Positions 35,754 through 44,476 of a stretch of 64,000 nt of DNA are shown here, piece after piece. The translations under genes were made by a program, and so were the position numbers. The notes below the pieces were generated by a model, which saw nothing but the letters and a program-made list of their open reading frames with translations, made no database searches and was not told the origin of the DNA. The number at the start of each line of letters is the position of its first letter. Position 1 is the stretch's first letter. The stretch is taken from the NCBI RefSeq assembly GCF_002090075.1, contig NZ_BBRI01000003.1:672103-736102 (forward strand), read 5' to 3'. Origin of the DNA: Demequina sp. NBRC 110052. GTDB lineage: Bacteria; Actinomycetota; Actinomycetes; Actinomycetales; Demequinaceae.

Positions 35754-36893
35754 TCAGCGTCGGAGCGCGGTCTCGTAGGCGGACGCAACGTCCTCCCAGC
35801 GGTACCTGGCCTCCGCACGGGCGCGACCGGCCGCGCCCAACCGGTCGCGCAGCGCAGCATCGTCCGTGATGCGCGAGACCGCCGCAGCGAACCCCGCCGT
35901 GTCCCCGGGCTCGACGAGCAGTCCCACCTCGCCATGCGGCACCACCTCCGAGATGCATGACGTGCGCGCCGCGACGATCGGCTTGCCGCTCGCCATCGCT
36001 TGCGCGAACATGACCCCGAAGGTCTCGTACATCGAGTGCGAGACGAACACGTCAGCCGCGGCGTAGTGCGCAGGCAGGTCCTCCTCGGAGACATAGCCGA
36101 CGAACCGCACCGTCTCCTCGAGTCCTTCCGCGAGACGCCGCAGCCGTTCCATCTCCGAGCCTCGACCGACGATGACGAGGCGGTAGCGATCCGGCTCGTC
36201 GGCGGCGAGCACACGCACCGCCTCGATGACCTTGTCCACTGCCTTGACGGGCGCGAGCCGCTGCACTGCCAGCAACACCGTGCGGCCCTCGGCATCCCAC
36301 GAGGCGCGAAGCTCACCGACGGCCCGCGCATCTGGCGCCTGGAAGTAGGCAGCGTCGGCACCATAGGGGATCACCGTGGCGCGCGAGGACCAGCGCGTGC
36401 GCTGCGTGTCGAACTCGGAGATCGTGATCACCTGGTGCGCCGCGCGGAGCGCGAGCTCGGCGTGCGCGCGCATCCACCACGGGATCTCCGAGAGCACGTC
36501 TGTGCGCCCGACGAGCGCGATCACCACGCGATAGCCGAGCAGCCGCGCGGCGATCGCCGCGAACCCATGGGGGAAGGCATAGTGCAGGTTCACAGTGTCC
36601 TGCTTCGCGGTGGAACGGTGCCGCCACAAGTAGCGGATCTGTCGCCACGCGAGCACGTCGCCCACCTTCGCGAATACCGAGTCACCACGCGGTGTGTCGC
36701 GTAGACGCACGACCTCGTAGCTCGCGTCGCGCGTCAGGTCGTCGGCCGTGAAGTCACCAGCCCCGGCCGCGGGGATCGGCGTGACTATCGATACCTTCGG
36801 CTCCACAGGGAAGCGCTTGAAGATCTCGTGGATCCCTACCTCGGCGCCGCCGACGATCGGGAAGAAGGTGTGCGTGAGCACGTGGTAGGCCAT
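35754..36893 (-). CDS. GT4 glycosyltransferase with altered EX7E motif
   Basis: GT-B fold transferase (379 residues), starting YHVLTHTFFPIVGGAEVGIHE. The donor-site motif reads YETFGVMFAQAMASG near residue 292: the first Glu is kept, but the second is Gln (EX7Q), which occurs rarely in active GT4 enzymes. GAGGTG precedes the ATG at 36893. It converges with the epimerase gene (7-base gap) and follows the flippase gene on the same strand after 130 bases. Confidence 0.85.
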   Translation of the reverse strand: MAYHVLTHTFFPIVGGAEVGIHEIFKRFPVEPKVSIVTPIPAAGAGDFTADDLTRDASYEVVRLRDTPRGDSVFAKVGDVLAWRQIRYLWRHRSTAKQDTVNLHYAFPHGFAAIAARLLGYRVVIALVGRTDVLSEIPWWMRAHAELALRAAHQVITISEFDTQRTRWSSRATVIPYGADAAYFQAPDARAVGELRASWDAEGRTVLLAVQRLAPVKAVDKVIEAVRVLAADEPDRYRLVIVGRGSEMERLRRLAEGLEETVRFVGYVSEEDLPAHYAAADVFVSHSMYETFGVMFAQAMASGKPIVAARTSCISEVVPHGEVGLLVEPGDTAGFAAAVSRITDDAALRDRLGAAGRARAEARYRWEDVASAYETALRR

Positions 36894-37023
36894 GGGGGCA
36901 CCTCGCGGGAAGGGGTTCATCGACGGAGAACGGCTCCGTGCGCGCCTCCGCAAGTCTACCGGCGGCCTCGAGGCCGACTGGGGCTGGCCCACCGCGTCAC
37001 GGGGTGCCGGGCGCCAGGCGATA

Positions 37024-38463
37024 TCAGCGGCGCAGGAGAGCGACGGTGGCGATCAGGCGTCGGCGCGTGTGGGGCAGCGCAGCAACGATCGCGCCGTTGA
37101 GCGCGGCAGCCGTGAGCGTGGCGACGATAAGCGACAGCACGTGCGGCCAGTGCGCGGTGCCCGTCACCACGAACCGTGCGGACCCGGCTGCGACGGCGAA
37201 CAGTGCGACGATCAGCGCACCGCCGCGCACCAGCTTGGACACCGGCAGACGCAGGTCGTAGCGGAGCCACAGCAGCCCGATGGGCCAGCTGAGGAACTCG
37301 CCGACCGCATACCCGACTGCCGCTCCCTCGATGCCCTGCGCAGAGCCCACGAGCACGAGCAGCACCGAGAGCGGCTTGGTGACCAGGGCGAAACGCATGA
37401 GGGTGCGCTCCCGGTCGTATGCGAGGAATGCCCAGAAGTTCACGAAGGCGAGCACCGTGAACGCTCCGCCGGTCGCGAGGATGGCGAGCACGGGGACCGA
37501 CTCGCTCCACGAGTCGCCGAGAACGAACGGGACGAGCGCGGGCGCGGTCCCGGCAGCGACGCCGTAGAGAAGCACTCCGGCGAAACCGATCAGCAGCTGG
37601 ACCTGCACGAGGATGTCGAAGAGTCGGCCGCGATCGTCGCGTTCTCGCGACAGGGTGGGGACGACTACGTGGTTGAGCGGCGTGAGGATTGACTGCAGAG
37701 GCACGACCACAAGCTGATAGGCGCGCTCGTAGAAGCCCACCTGTGCTGACGAGTACCGGACGCCGATGATCGCGGTGGGGGCGTAATTGGCGATGTAGGT
37801 GAGGAAGTTAGAGACGCCGATGCGCAGACCGTCAGTCACCAAGGGGCGCGTCTGCACGCCGCGTCGGGGTGCGACGGGTCGCCAGCGTGTCGCGATCAGG
37901 CAGGCGACGAGCAGGACGAGCGAGTTCGTCATGAGCTGACCCACCAACGCCCAGTACGACGCACCGGCGAGAGCCGCGACCACGGCCACCACCAGCGCGG
38001 CGCCCTGCGCGCCGGTCTCGATCGCGCCGATCGCGACGTAGCGATTGGCGCGCGCGAGCTGGACCTTGAGCTGCACCTGGAAGCCGTTGAACAGCAGGAC
38101 GAGCGCCAGGACGGGCACCACCGCACCCAGGAGCGGCTCGTCGTAGAGTCGCACGAGAAGCGGGGTGGCCGCGGCGAGGAGCACTGCGCCCAGGGCGCCG
38201 AGTGTGCCGTTGATCCAGAAGAGATTGCTCGCCTGCTGGTGCGTGAGCTCTCGCGCCTTGAGCGACGCGGTCGAGATGCCCATGTCGCGCAGCAAGTCGC
38301 CCAGAGAGATCGCGACAGCCACCATGGCGATGAGCCCGAATGCCTCAGGCTCGAGCAGGCGCGCCAGCAGCGGAATCGAGGCGAGCTGAACCAGGATCCT
38401 CGCGGCCTGGAACACGATGATCGTGCTCGCGCCGCGGGTACCGGCGCGCAGGTTGTCACTCAC
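37024..38463 (-). CDS. Wzx-type polysaccharide flippase (MOP superfamily)
   Basis: Multidrug/oligosaccharidyl-lipid/polysaccharide exporter, 479 residues, with about 12-14 predicted membrane helices. The start STIIVFQAARILVQLASIPLLARLL and EAFGLIAMVAVAISLGDLLRDMG are typical of the PST/RfbX-like group that flips lipid-linked repeat units. GTG at 38463 follows GGGAGG by 8 bases. Its presence beside an ABC exporter gives the locus two possible glycan export routes. It follows the LGFP protein gene by 35 bases. Confidence 0.9.
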   Translation of the reverse strand: MSDNLRAGTRGASTIIVFQAARILVQLASIPLLARLLEPEAFGLIAMVAVAISLGDLLRDMGISTASLKARELTHQQASNLFWINGTLGALGAVLLAAATPLLVRLYDEPLLGAVVPVLALVLLFNGFQVQLKVQLARANRYVAIGAIETGAQGAALVVAVVAALAGASYWALVGQLMTNSLVLLVACLIATRWRPVAPRRGVQTRPLVTDGLRIGVSNFLTYIANYAPTAIIGVRYSSAQVGFYERAYQLVVVPLQSILTPLNHVVVPTLSRERDDRGRLFDILVQVQLLIGFAGVLLYGVAAGTAPALVPFVLGDSWSESVPVLAILATGGAFTVLAFVNFWAFLAYDRERTLMRFALVTKPLSVLLVLVGSAQGIEGAAVGYAVGEFLSWPIGLLWLRYDLRLPVSKLVRGGALIVALFAVAAGSARFVVTGTAHWPHVLSLIVATLTAAALNGAIVAALPHTRRRLIATVALLRR

Positions 38464-38498
38464 CCCGACATCCTCCCACCGTGCCGGTGTCGCGCGGT

Positions 38499-40200
38499 TC
38501 AGCGAGCCTTGACGGTGACGCCGGTGGCGTTCGTCCAGGTGGCGACGACCTTCTGGAAGTTCTGTCGCGTCGTGGAGGAATCGACGCGGAACTCGTCGCC
38601 GAGCGGGAAGCCCCACGAGCCCGTCGGGCCGCCTGCCGCGGCGTAGGCACCGGCGAAGGCGTAGCCCTTGCGCAGGTAGCTGCCGACACCGCTGGTGGTC
38701 CAGTAGATGGTGCCCTTTTCGAACTGCTGGTACCAGCCGCCGCTGATGGCGGTCTCGGGACCGATCGGCTTGCCGATGACCGCCTCCCCGCCACGAGCGT
38801 TGTAGGCGCTGAGGATTCCGTACTTGACGGTGTACACCGGGTCGGGCGCGGTGCTCTGGGTCGTCACACCGTTCGCAGAAGTCCACGTCGCGGTGACGTT
38901 CTGGAACTTCTGCTGGCTGCCGCCGGTGATGCCGTACTCGTTGCCAAGGGGCCAGCCCCACGACCCTGCAGGGCCTCCGGCAGCTGCGTAGGCGATCGCG
39001 AAGGCATAGCCCTTGCGCATGTAGGTCTTCTCGCCCTCGACGGTCACGTAGATCGTGCCGTTGGCGAACACCTGGTACCAGCCACCTCCGATCGCGACCT
39101 CGGTGGCGGTGGGCGCTCCGGTGGTGGCGCTTCCCCCGGCCGCGGTGTACGCGTCGACGATGTGAGAGCCGACGCCCTCAGCGGTGTCGCGCACCGTCAC
39201 GGTGACGCCCTTCGCGGAGGTCCAGGTGGCGGTGACCTTCTGGAACTCCTGGCGTGAGCCTCCCGTGATGGAGAACTCACTGCCGAGCGGCCAGCCCCAC
39301 GCGCCTGCGGGTCCGCCAGCGGCGGCATAGGCGATCGCGAAGGCATAGCCCTTGCGCATGTACGCGGTCTCGCCCTCCGCGGTCACGTAGATCGTGCCGT
39401 TGGCGAATACCTGATACCAGCCGCCATCGAGCGCGACCTCGTCGCCCGCGGGGGCACCGACGCGGTTCTTGCCGCCGATGAGGTAGTAGGTGTCGACAAC
39501 GTGCTCGCCGACGCCCTCGGCGGTGTCGCTGGGCTTGGTGGTGACGCCGGTCGCCGAGGTCCAGTTGGCGGTGACCTTCTGGAACTCCTGCTGCGAGCCG
39601 CCGGTGATCGAGAACTCGCTGCCGAGCGGCCATCCCCACGAGCCTGCCGGTCCGCCCGCGGCGGCGTACGCGTTCGAGAAGGCGTAGCCCTTGCGCATGT
39701 ACGCGGTCTCGCCATTGGCCGTCACGTAGATCGTGCCGTTGGCAAACACCTGGTACCAGCCGCCATCCAATGCGACCTCGTCACCAGACGGTGCCCCGGT
39801 CCGGTACTTCCCACCGATGGCGAAGTAGGTCTCGAGCACGTGGGCTCCGACGCCCTCGCCGGTGTCGCTGGGCTTGGTGGTGACGCCGGTCGCCGAGGTC
39901 CAGGTCGCGATGACGTGCTGGAACTCCTGCTGCGAGCCGCCGGTGATCGAGAACTCGCTGCCGAGCGGCCATCCCCACGAGCCTCCGGGTCCACCCGCGG
40001 CGGCGTACGCGTTCGAGAAGGCGTAGCCCTTGCGCATGTACGCAGTCTCACCATTGACGGACACGTAGATCGTGCCGTTCGTGAACTCCTGATACCAGCC
40101 GCCTGCGAGTGCCACCTCGGCGGCGGTCTGCACGCCAGTCTTGGTCGCTCCGCCGATCGCGTTGTAGTACTCGAGCACGTGGACGCCCACGTCGATGCCG
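38499..40200 (-). repeat. Five tandem ~340-bp repeats in the LGFP gene
   Basis: The codons for GGWYQ recur near 38,730, 39,072, 39,412, 39,750 and 40,092, giving a period of about 336-342 bp. Units 2-4 are close to identical over long stretches, suggesting recent duplication or gene conversion. Confidence 0.85.
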
Positions 40201-41045
40201 CGCGTGGACCCGAACCAGTCGGTGAAGTACAGATAGAAGTTGCGGTTGCCGTACGAGCTGCAGGTGTCGCCCGTTCCGTAGCCAGCGTTGAGCGCGGCCT
40301 GGTTCGGCACGTACGGCGTGTAGTTGTACAGACCGGCGGTGGCCTGGTTCTGGATGTACACGCTCGCCCTGCTGCAGGCGCCGGTCGAGTAGGTGTATGG
40401 GTGGTAGGCGATGAAGTTCGTCTGTCCCGCGCGATAGCCGTAGCTCGTGGGGTACGCCTTGTAGCGCTTGAACTGCAGTGCGGCGTTGTAGAGCTGGTTG
40501 AACAGGCCGAAGTACTGCGCGTCGCACGGCGCAGTGTCGGGGCACGCGTACCCGGTGGCCTTGTCGTAGCGGTACGAGCTCGGCCACTGGTGCGTGATTA
40601 GGCCCTGCTCCTTCTGGAGGAGCACGATCAGCACCTTCTGGCTGACTCCGCAGGCGCGCGCGACGATGTCGATCACCTGCGCGGCCGTGACTCCGCTGCG
40701 CGCGTCGACGGCGGTGCACAGCACGGTGCCCCCGGAGGTCATGACCGTGTTCTTCGCGACGGTCGACGTCACGTAGTCCTTGATGCAGACGATGTCGCTC
40801 GGGTTGTTGTCCCACTCGGGGTGACATGTCGGGACCTTCTTGTTGAGGAAGGTCTGGATCTCCGACGCGGTCATCGCGTTCGAGTCGTAGAAGACCGAGT
40901 CGCTCATGATCATGCCCGGATCGAAGCCCGCGGTCGTCACCGCCTGCGCTTGCGCTGCCTGCGCGAACTGCATCGCGAGGGCACCGGTCAGCGTCACGGC
41001 GGCCGTGAGCACCGCCGCCAGCACGCGGCGAATCGTCATGCTCAT
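38499..41045 (-). CDS. Secreted LGFP-repeat wall protein
   Basis: An 848-residue exported protein. A signal peptide (about 1-35, ending AQAAQAQA) leads to a unique N-terminal domain (about 36-280) with many cysteines and FDPGMIMSDSVFYDSNAM; VLIVLLQKEQGLITHQWP near 150 resembles a lysozyme-like fold, which is only a suggestion. Five modules of about 112 residues follow (from about 285 to the end), each containing GGWYQ, GTIYV and GWPLG-type LGFP motifs. In mycolate-bearing relatives LGFP repeats are proposed to bind wall arabinogalactan. The ATG overlaps the lipoprotein stop (ATGA). Confidence 0.88.
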   Translation of the reverse strand: MSMTIRRVLAAVLTAAVTLTGALAMQFAQAAQAQAVTTAGFDPGMIMSDSVFYDSNAMTASEIQTFLNKKVPTCHPEWDNNPSDIVCIKDYVTSTVAKNTVMTSGGTVLCTAVDARSGVTAAQVIDIVARACGVSQKVLIVLLQKEQGLITHQWPSSYRYDKATGYACPDTAPCDAQYFGLFNQLYNAALQFKRYKAYPTSYGYRAGQTNFIAYHPYTYSTGACSRASVYIQNQATAGLYNYTPYVPNQAALNAGYGTGDTCSSYGNRNFYLYFTDWFGSTRGIDVGVHVLEYYNAIGGATKTGVQTAAEVALAGGWYQEFTNGTIYVSVNGETAYMRKGYAFSNAYAAAGGPGGSWGWPLGSEFSITGGSQQEFQHVIATWTSATGVTTKPSDTGEGVGAHVLETYFAIGGKYRTGAPSGDEVALDGGWYQVFANGTIYVTANGETAYMRKGYAFSNAYAAAGGPAGSWGWPLGSEFSITGGSQQEFQKVTANWTSATGVTTKPSDTAEGVGEHVVDTYYLIGGKNRVGAPAGDEVALDGGWYQVFANGTIYVTAEGETAYMRKGYAFAIAYAAAGGPAGAWGWPLGSEFSITGGSRQEFQKVTATWTSAKGVTVTVRDTAEGVGSHIVDAYTAAGGSATTGAPTATEVAIGGGWYQVFANGTIYVTVEGEKTYMRKGYAFAIAYAAAGGPAGSWGWPLGNEYGITGGSQQKFQNVTATWTSANGVTTQSTAPDPVYTVKYGILSAYNARGGEAVIGKPIGPETAISGGWYQQFEKGTIYWTTSGVGSYLRKGYAFAGAYAAAGGPTGSWGFPLGDEFRVDSSTTRQNFQKVVATWTNATGVTVKAR

Positions 41046-41593
41046 GAGATCGTCACCTGTTCGGGGCTGCTTGAGCCCGCGAAGCCTGCGGAATCGTACG
41101 AGATGACGAGCGTCCAGGTACCTGACGAGAGCGAGGACAGGGGGATCGCGAGCCCCGCGGCGCAGTCGGTGGTCGTCGCGGATGGCGCCCCTGCTCCCGA
41201 CGCGGTGAGCGTGGTGGCGCCCGAGGTGAGCGTCATGGTGCACGTGCCGGTCGACTCGACGACGCCTGCGATGACCGCCGCGGCGACGAACGAGCCGCCC
41301 TCGGTGCCGTAGCGGGTGAGCGAGACGTTCACCGTCGCCCGCTCCTGGTCGCCCGTGGGCGTGGGGGTGGCGATCGGGTCGTCGGTCGCGACGCCGTCTC
41401 CGGGGTCGTTGCGGTCGTCGCTTGGCGTGGCCGAGGGGGTCGGCGAGGCAGTGCCCGACGCGGTGGCCGAGGGCGAGGGAGCGGTGGCGGTGACGCTGGG
41501 CGTGGGCACGTCCACGTCGCCGAGGCAGCCGCTGAGGGCGAGCACGGCGGCGGATGCGGCGGCGAGCGCGGCGGCTCGGGCGGTGCGGCGCAT
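41042..41593 (-). CDS. Small lipoprotein of unknown function
   Basis: A 183-residue lipoprotein: RRTARAAALAAASAAVLAL then the lipobox LSGC near residue 22, so cysteine 22 is the lipidated residue. A Thr/Ser/Pro-rich linker (about 28-75) leads to a beta-rich domain with two cysteines (STGCTM-like CTM and DCAAG) that may pair. GGAGG lies 7 bases before the ATG. It precedes and overlaps the LGFP protein gene, so the pair probably works together at the cell wall. Confidence 0.8.
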   Translation of the reverse strand: MRRTARAAALAAASAAVLALSGCLGDVDVPTPSVTATAPSPSATASGTASPTPSATPSDDRNDPGDGVATDDPIATPTPTGDQERATVNVSLTRYGTEGGSFVAAAVIAGVVESTGTCTMTLTSGATTLTASGAGAPSATTTDCAAGLAIPLSSLSSGTWTLVISYDSAGFAGSSSPEQVTIS

Positions 41594-41700
41594 CGTGGGA
41601 CCTCCAGTGGGTGCGGGCGGGCGGCGCACGGTGGCGCGCGTCGCCCTGGGGCCCGGGCACGGCCGGGGGCACAGCCGAGCGGACCTGGGACGGACGCCCA

Positions 41701-41713
41701 CATGGTAACCATG
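41701..41713. promoter_or_regulatory. CATGGT-A-ACCATG palindrome upstream of lipoprotein/LGFP operon
   Basis: Perfect 6-1-6 dyad about 110 bases before the lipoprotein start. It contains a minus-strand TACCAT that could serve as a -10, so this may be an operator overlapping the promoter. Confidence 0.35.
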
Positions 41714-41835
41714 CGCGCGCCCGTTTCGACGGCGGCTCGGCCGGATGGAGAGCCAGGTGTCGCACACGTCACATCCAGGAACTTCTCGCCGGCATGCGGA
41801 TCCGCCCGCCGCGCCGAGCCCCGGTCAGGGCGCCG

Positions 41836-42654
41836 TCAGCCCGTGAACCGCGCCCTGTAGGCGAGTCGCCTCAGCCGCTCGGGCACGAGCCGGTAGCCAC
41901 CACGCACCACCAGGTTGCGCGCGTACTGCGCGCGTGTGGTGAAGCCGATCGCGCGAAGCGCGCGCTGGAGGGCGAGCTCGGAGCGCAGCAGCGCGAGCCC
42001 CCCACGCCGCGCATACGCGCCGGCGTCGACGCGGTAGCCGAGCAACGCGTCGGGCACGTTGTCCACGCGCGCACCGGCGTGGATCATGCGCGCGAACAGC
42101 CAGTAGTCCTCCATGCGGCCCATCTCCGCGTAGCCGCCGACCGACGCGACCACCGAGCGGCGGTAGACGACGGTCGGGTGGTTGAACGGCTGATGGAAGC
42201 GCGCATACGCCGCGATGTTCGCTCCCACGGGCGGCGTGCGCACGGCGCCGCGGTGCTCGAGCGACCCCGAGAACTCGACGAGGCCAGACCCGACGAGGTC
42301 AAGCCCCGTGTCGAGGAGCGCCAGCTGCCGCGCGAACCGCTCGGGCAGCGACAGGTCGTCGGCATCCATCCGTGCGACCACGTCGTGCGCGCACACCGCC
42401 AGTCCGGCCTCCAGCGCAGCGGCGAGGCCTACATTCGCCTCGAGCTCGACGACCCGCACGGGCACGTCCGACGCTGCGGCGAGGTCGGCGATGGCGTCCG
42501 CCACGGCGTCGGGCACGGGACCGTCGCGGACGATCACCACCTCGCTGGGAGGAAGCGTCTGGTCGTCGACGGAGCTGCGAAACGCGGCGCGCAGCTGCGT
42601 CGCGTCGTCGCCCGCGTACACGGGCAGCAGCAGCGAGAACGGAGTGGCGCTCAT
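41836..42654 (-). CDS. GT2 glycosyltransferase
   Basis: GT-A fold transferase (272 residues). It begins FSLLLPVYAGDDATQLRAAF, has the donor-binding VVIVRDGPVP and the metal site VARMDADDLSLPERF (DxDD) near residue 95, and QPFNHPTVVYRR near 165. The type is common for capsule and O-antigen enzymes; the sugar is unknown. Its ATG overlaps the stop of the preceding GT2 gene (ATGA). Confidence 0.87.
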   Translation of the reverse strand: MSATPFSLLLPVYAGDDATQLRAAFRSSVDDQTLPPSEVVIVRDGPVPDAVADAIADLAAASDVPVRVVELEANVGLAAALEAGLAVCAHDVVARMDADDLSLPERFARQLALLDTGLDLVGSGLVEFSGSLEHRGAVRTPPVGANIAAYARFHQPFNHPTVVYRRSVVASVGGYAEMGRMEDYWLFARMIHAGARVDNVPDALLGYRVDAGAYARRGGLALLRSELALQRALRAIGFTTRAQYARNLVVRGGYRLVPERLRRLAYRARFTG

Positions 42655-43640
42655 GCGCGGTCCGTGCCCGCGGGACGTGCGTCGTACCTCTCGACCAGAG
42701 TGGCGACCTCGGTGCCGAGGTCCGCGAGGGCCTCCACGTTGGGCCGGGGCGCGGTGCGCCAGCCGTCGCGCCACCCGCGCCCGAAGGCGTCGCGCAGCAC
42801 TGCACGGTCGGACGATCCCGCCGCGGTGCGGAGCCATCGCAGCACCGACGAGGCGCCGTACACGCACTTCTCGAACGGCGAGAGCGACCGCGAGCGCCGC
42901 AGCATCCACAGCTTGTTGCGCACCTCGTAGTAGAAGCGCGGGCCGGGGTCCGCGTCGGTCGAACCGAACTTCGCGGTCTTGTGCACCACGACTGACGCGG
43001 GGACGTGCACGCCGTCGCGGTGGCGCAGCAGTCGCGTGGAGTACTCGAAGTCGTCGTTCCAGATGAAGTAGTCGACGACCGGCAGACCCTCCGCATGTAC
43101 CGCGTCCGCGGACGCGAGCATCGAGACGAAAGATGCCGAGCGCACGGTGATGGCACGAGCCTCGGCGGCCCTGGCCCGCTGCGCGCGGGAGGCGCCAGGG
43201 CGCTCGCGCGGGGTGTTCATGGGGTGCTCGCGTCCGTCGTGCCACACGACCTTCGAGGCCCCGACCGACGCGCCGGCTGCCTGCACGCCGGCGACGAGCT
43301 CCTCGAGCGCGGTGGGCGTAGGGATCGAGTCGTCGTCCATGATCCACACGAACGCGGGTCCGGCAACGTCGGAGTCACCGTCGAGCAGCTCCATCGCACG
43401 CGCGATGCCGACTGCGAAGCCCCCGGCGCCGCCGGTGTTGCGGGCCAGGGTGTCCACATGCGCCCATGGTGCGAACTCCGCGGCGACCTCGCCGGTGGCA
43501 TCCGTCGAGGCGTTGTCGACGACCACCATCGCCGCGACGGGAAGGCTCTGAGTGCGGATCGCCTCAAGCGCCTCGCGCAAGAGTTCGGCCCGGTTGTATG
43601 CGACGACGACGGCAGCGACGCGCGGCTTCGCGTCGGTCAT
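42651..43640 (-). CDS. GT2 glycosyltransferase (GlfT1/rhamnosyltransferase-like)
   Basis: GT-A fold transferase (329 residues): VAAVVVAYNRAELLREAL at the start, VVVDNASTDAT, and WIMDDDSIPTPTALEEL near 98, with the DDD metal motif found in galactofuranosyl- and rhamnosyltransferases such as GlfT1. YFIWNDDFEYSTRLLRH near 190 matches the catalytic block of that group. The ATG at 43640 is preferred, because the ribosome site GGAAGGGG is too close to a GTG 6 bases upstream. It might start the galactan, a hypothesis from family and context. Confidence 0.82.
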   Translation of the reverse strand: MTDAKPRVAAVVVAYNRAELLREALEAIRTQSLPVAAMVVVDNASTDATGEVAAEFAPWAHVDTLARNTGGAGGFAVGIARAMELLDGDSDVAGPAFVWIMDDDSIPTPTALEELVAGVQAAGASVGASKVVWHDGREHPMNTPRERPGASRAQRARAAEARAITVRSASFVSMLASADAVHAEGLPVVDYFIWNDDFEYSTRLLRHRDGVHVPASVVVHKTAKFGSTDADPGPRFYYEVRNKLWMLRRSRSLSPFEKCVYGASSVLRWLRTAAGSSDRAVLRDAFGRGWRDGWRTAPRPNVEALADLGTEVATLVERYDARPAGTDRA

Positions 43641-43723
43641 GCGCACCCCTTCCGGCCCCCGCGCCCGGCGGGCGCGGAGACCAGGATACGGGGCGGCCGG
43701 GTGCCGCGGTCAGGACGAGCGAG

Positions 43724-44365
43724 CTATGCGCGGTCGCGCGGGGCATCCCCCGAGGTGGTCTCGTCGGCCGGGCCCGACGCGCGGGGACCCTCGGTCGTGT
43801 GCTCGCCCGACGCCGGGGCCGGGTCGCCTGCCGCTCCCGCGCCGGTGGTCGATCCGGGGTCGGACTCGGGCTCTGGCGCGCTCGCTGCGGCGCTCTCGCG
43901 AGACGCCGTCGCCTCCTCGTCGGCGCGCGCGCGCAGACTCTCACGTTCCGCTTCGGCCTTGGCTCGCTGCGCCTGTGCACGCTCCATGTCGCGGCGGGCC
44001 TGCGCCTCGCGCTCACGCATGCGCTCCTCCTCCTTGAGCGCGGCACGCTCGTGCGAGGGCAGGGGGATCCCGCGCTCGCGCAGCACGGTGAGGGCCTCGT
44101 CACGCTCCTTCAGTGCGGGCCACTTGAGGAGAGCGAAGAGCAGCAGGAGCAGCCATCCGATCACCGGCACCAGCGTGGCGAAAGCGCCCCACCAGCCGGA
44201 GTAGCCGGCCTTCTTGGCGATCGCGACGCCGATCACCACGGTGAGCACGAAGACGGCCACGGCCGCGATGATCGCGACCGTTCCGGCCTGGTCCAGCCAT
44301 TCGGACAGCGTCCGCGTGGCCTCATCAGTGTCGATGCTGGTGACGTCCACCGTCGTGGCGAGCAT
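43724..44365 (-). CDS. Two-helix membrane protein with coiled coil
   Basis: A 213-residue protein. Two membrane helices (about 30-52 and 60-84) are separated by KKAGYSGWWGAF, a motif seen in several small inner-membrane families. A long charged coiled coil (about 90-155, rich in Glu, Arg and Ala) follows, then a disordered acidic Pro/Gly tail. GGGAGG lies 6 bases before the ATG at 44365. I cannot name a function. A TTGACC upstream may be a -35, but no matching -10 is evident. Confidence 0.7.
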   Translation of the reverse strand: MLATTVDVTSIDTDEATRTLSEWLDQAGTVAIIAAVAVFVLTVVIGVAIAKKAGYSGWWGAFATLVPVIGWLLLLLFALLKWPALKERDEALTVLRERGIPLPSHERAALKEEERMREREAQARRDMERAQAQRAKAEAERESLRARADEEATASRESAAASAPEPESDPGSTTGAGAAGDPAPASGEHTTEGPRASGPADETTSGDAPRDRA

Positions 44366-44457
44366 GGTTCCCTCCCAGTCCGCCCGGCGGCCGGTCCGCC
44401 GGTGCACCTGGGGAGGTCAACGCGGTACGGAGTGCATGCCTTCCCCGTAGGGACGTC

Positions 44458-44476
44458 GCCCCTGGTAGAGAGGGGC
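44458..44476 (-). terminator. Small hairpin at the end of the aminotransferase gene
   Basis: GCCCCT (44458-44463) pairs with AGGGGC (44471-44476) around a 7-base loop immediately after the stop codon. Weak terminator candidate without a T-tract. Confidence 0.35.

Noticed and set aside
38499..40200. CRISPR-like or insertion-sequence repeat
   Set aside because: The ~340-bp repeats keep one reading frame and encode protein modules; there are no short direct repeats with spacers or terminal inverted repeats.
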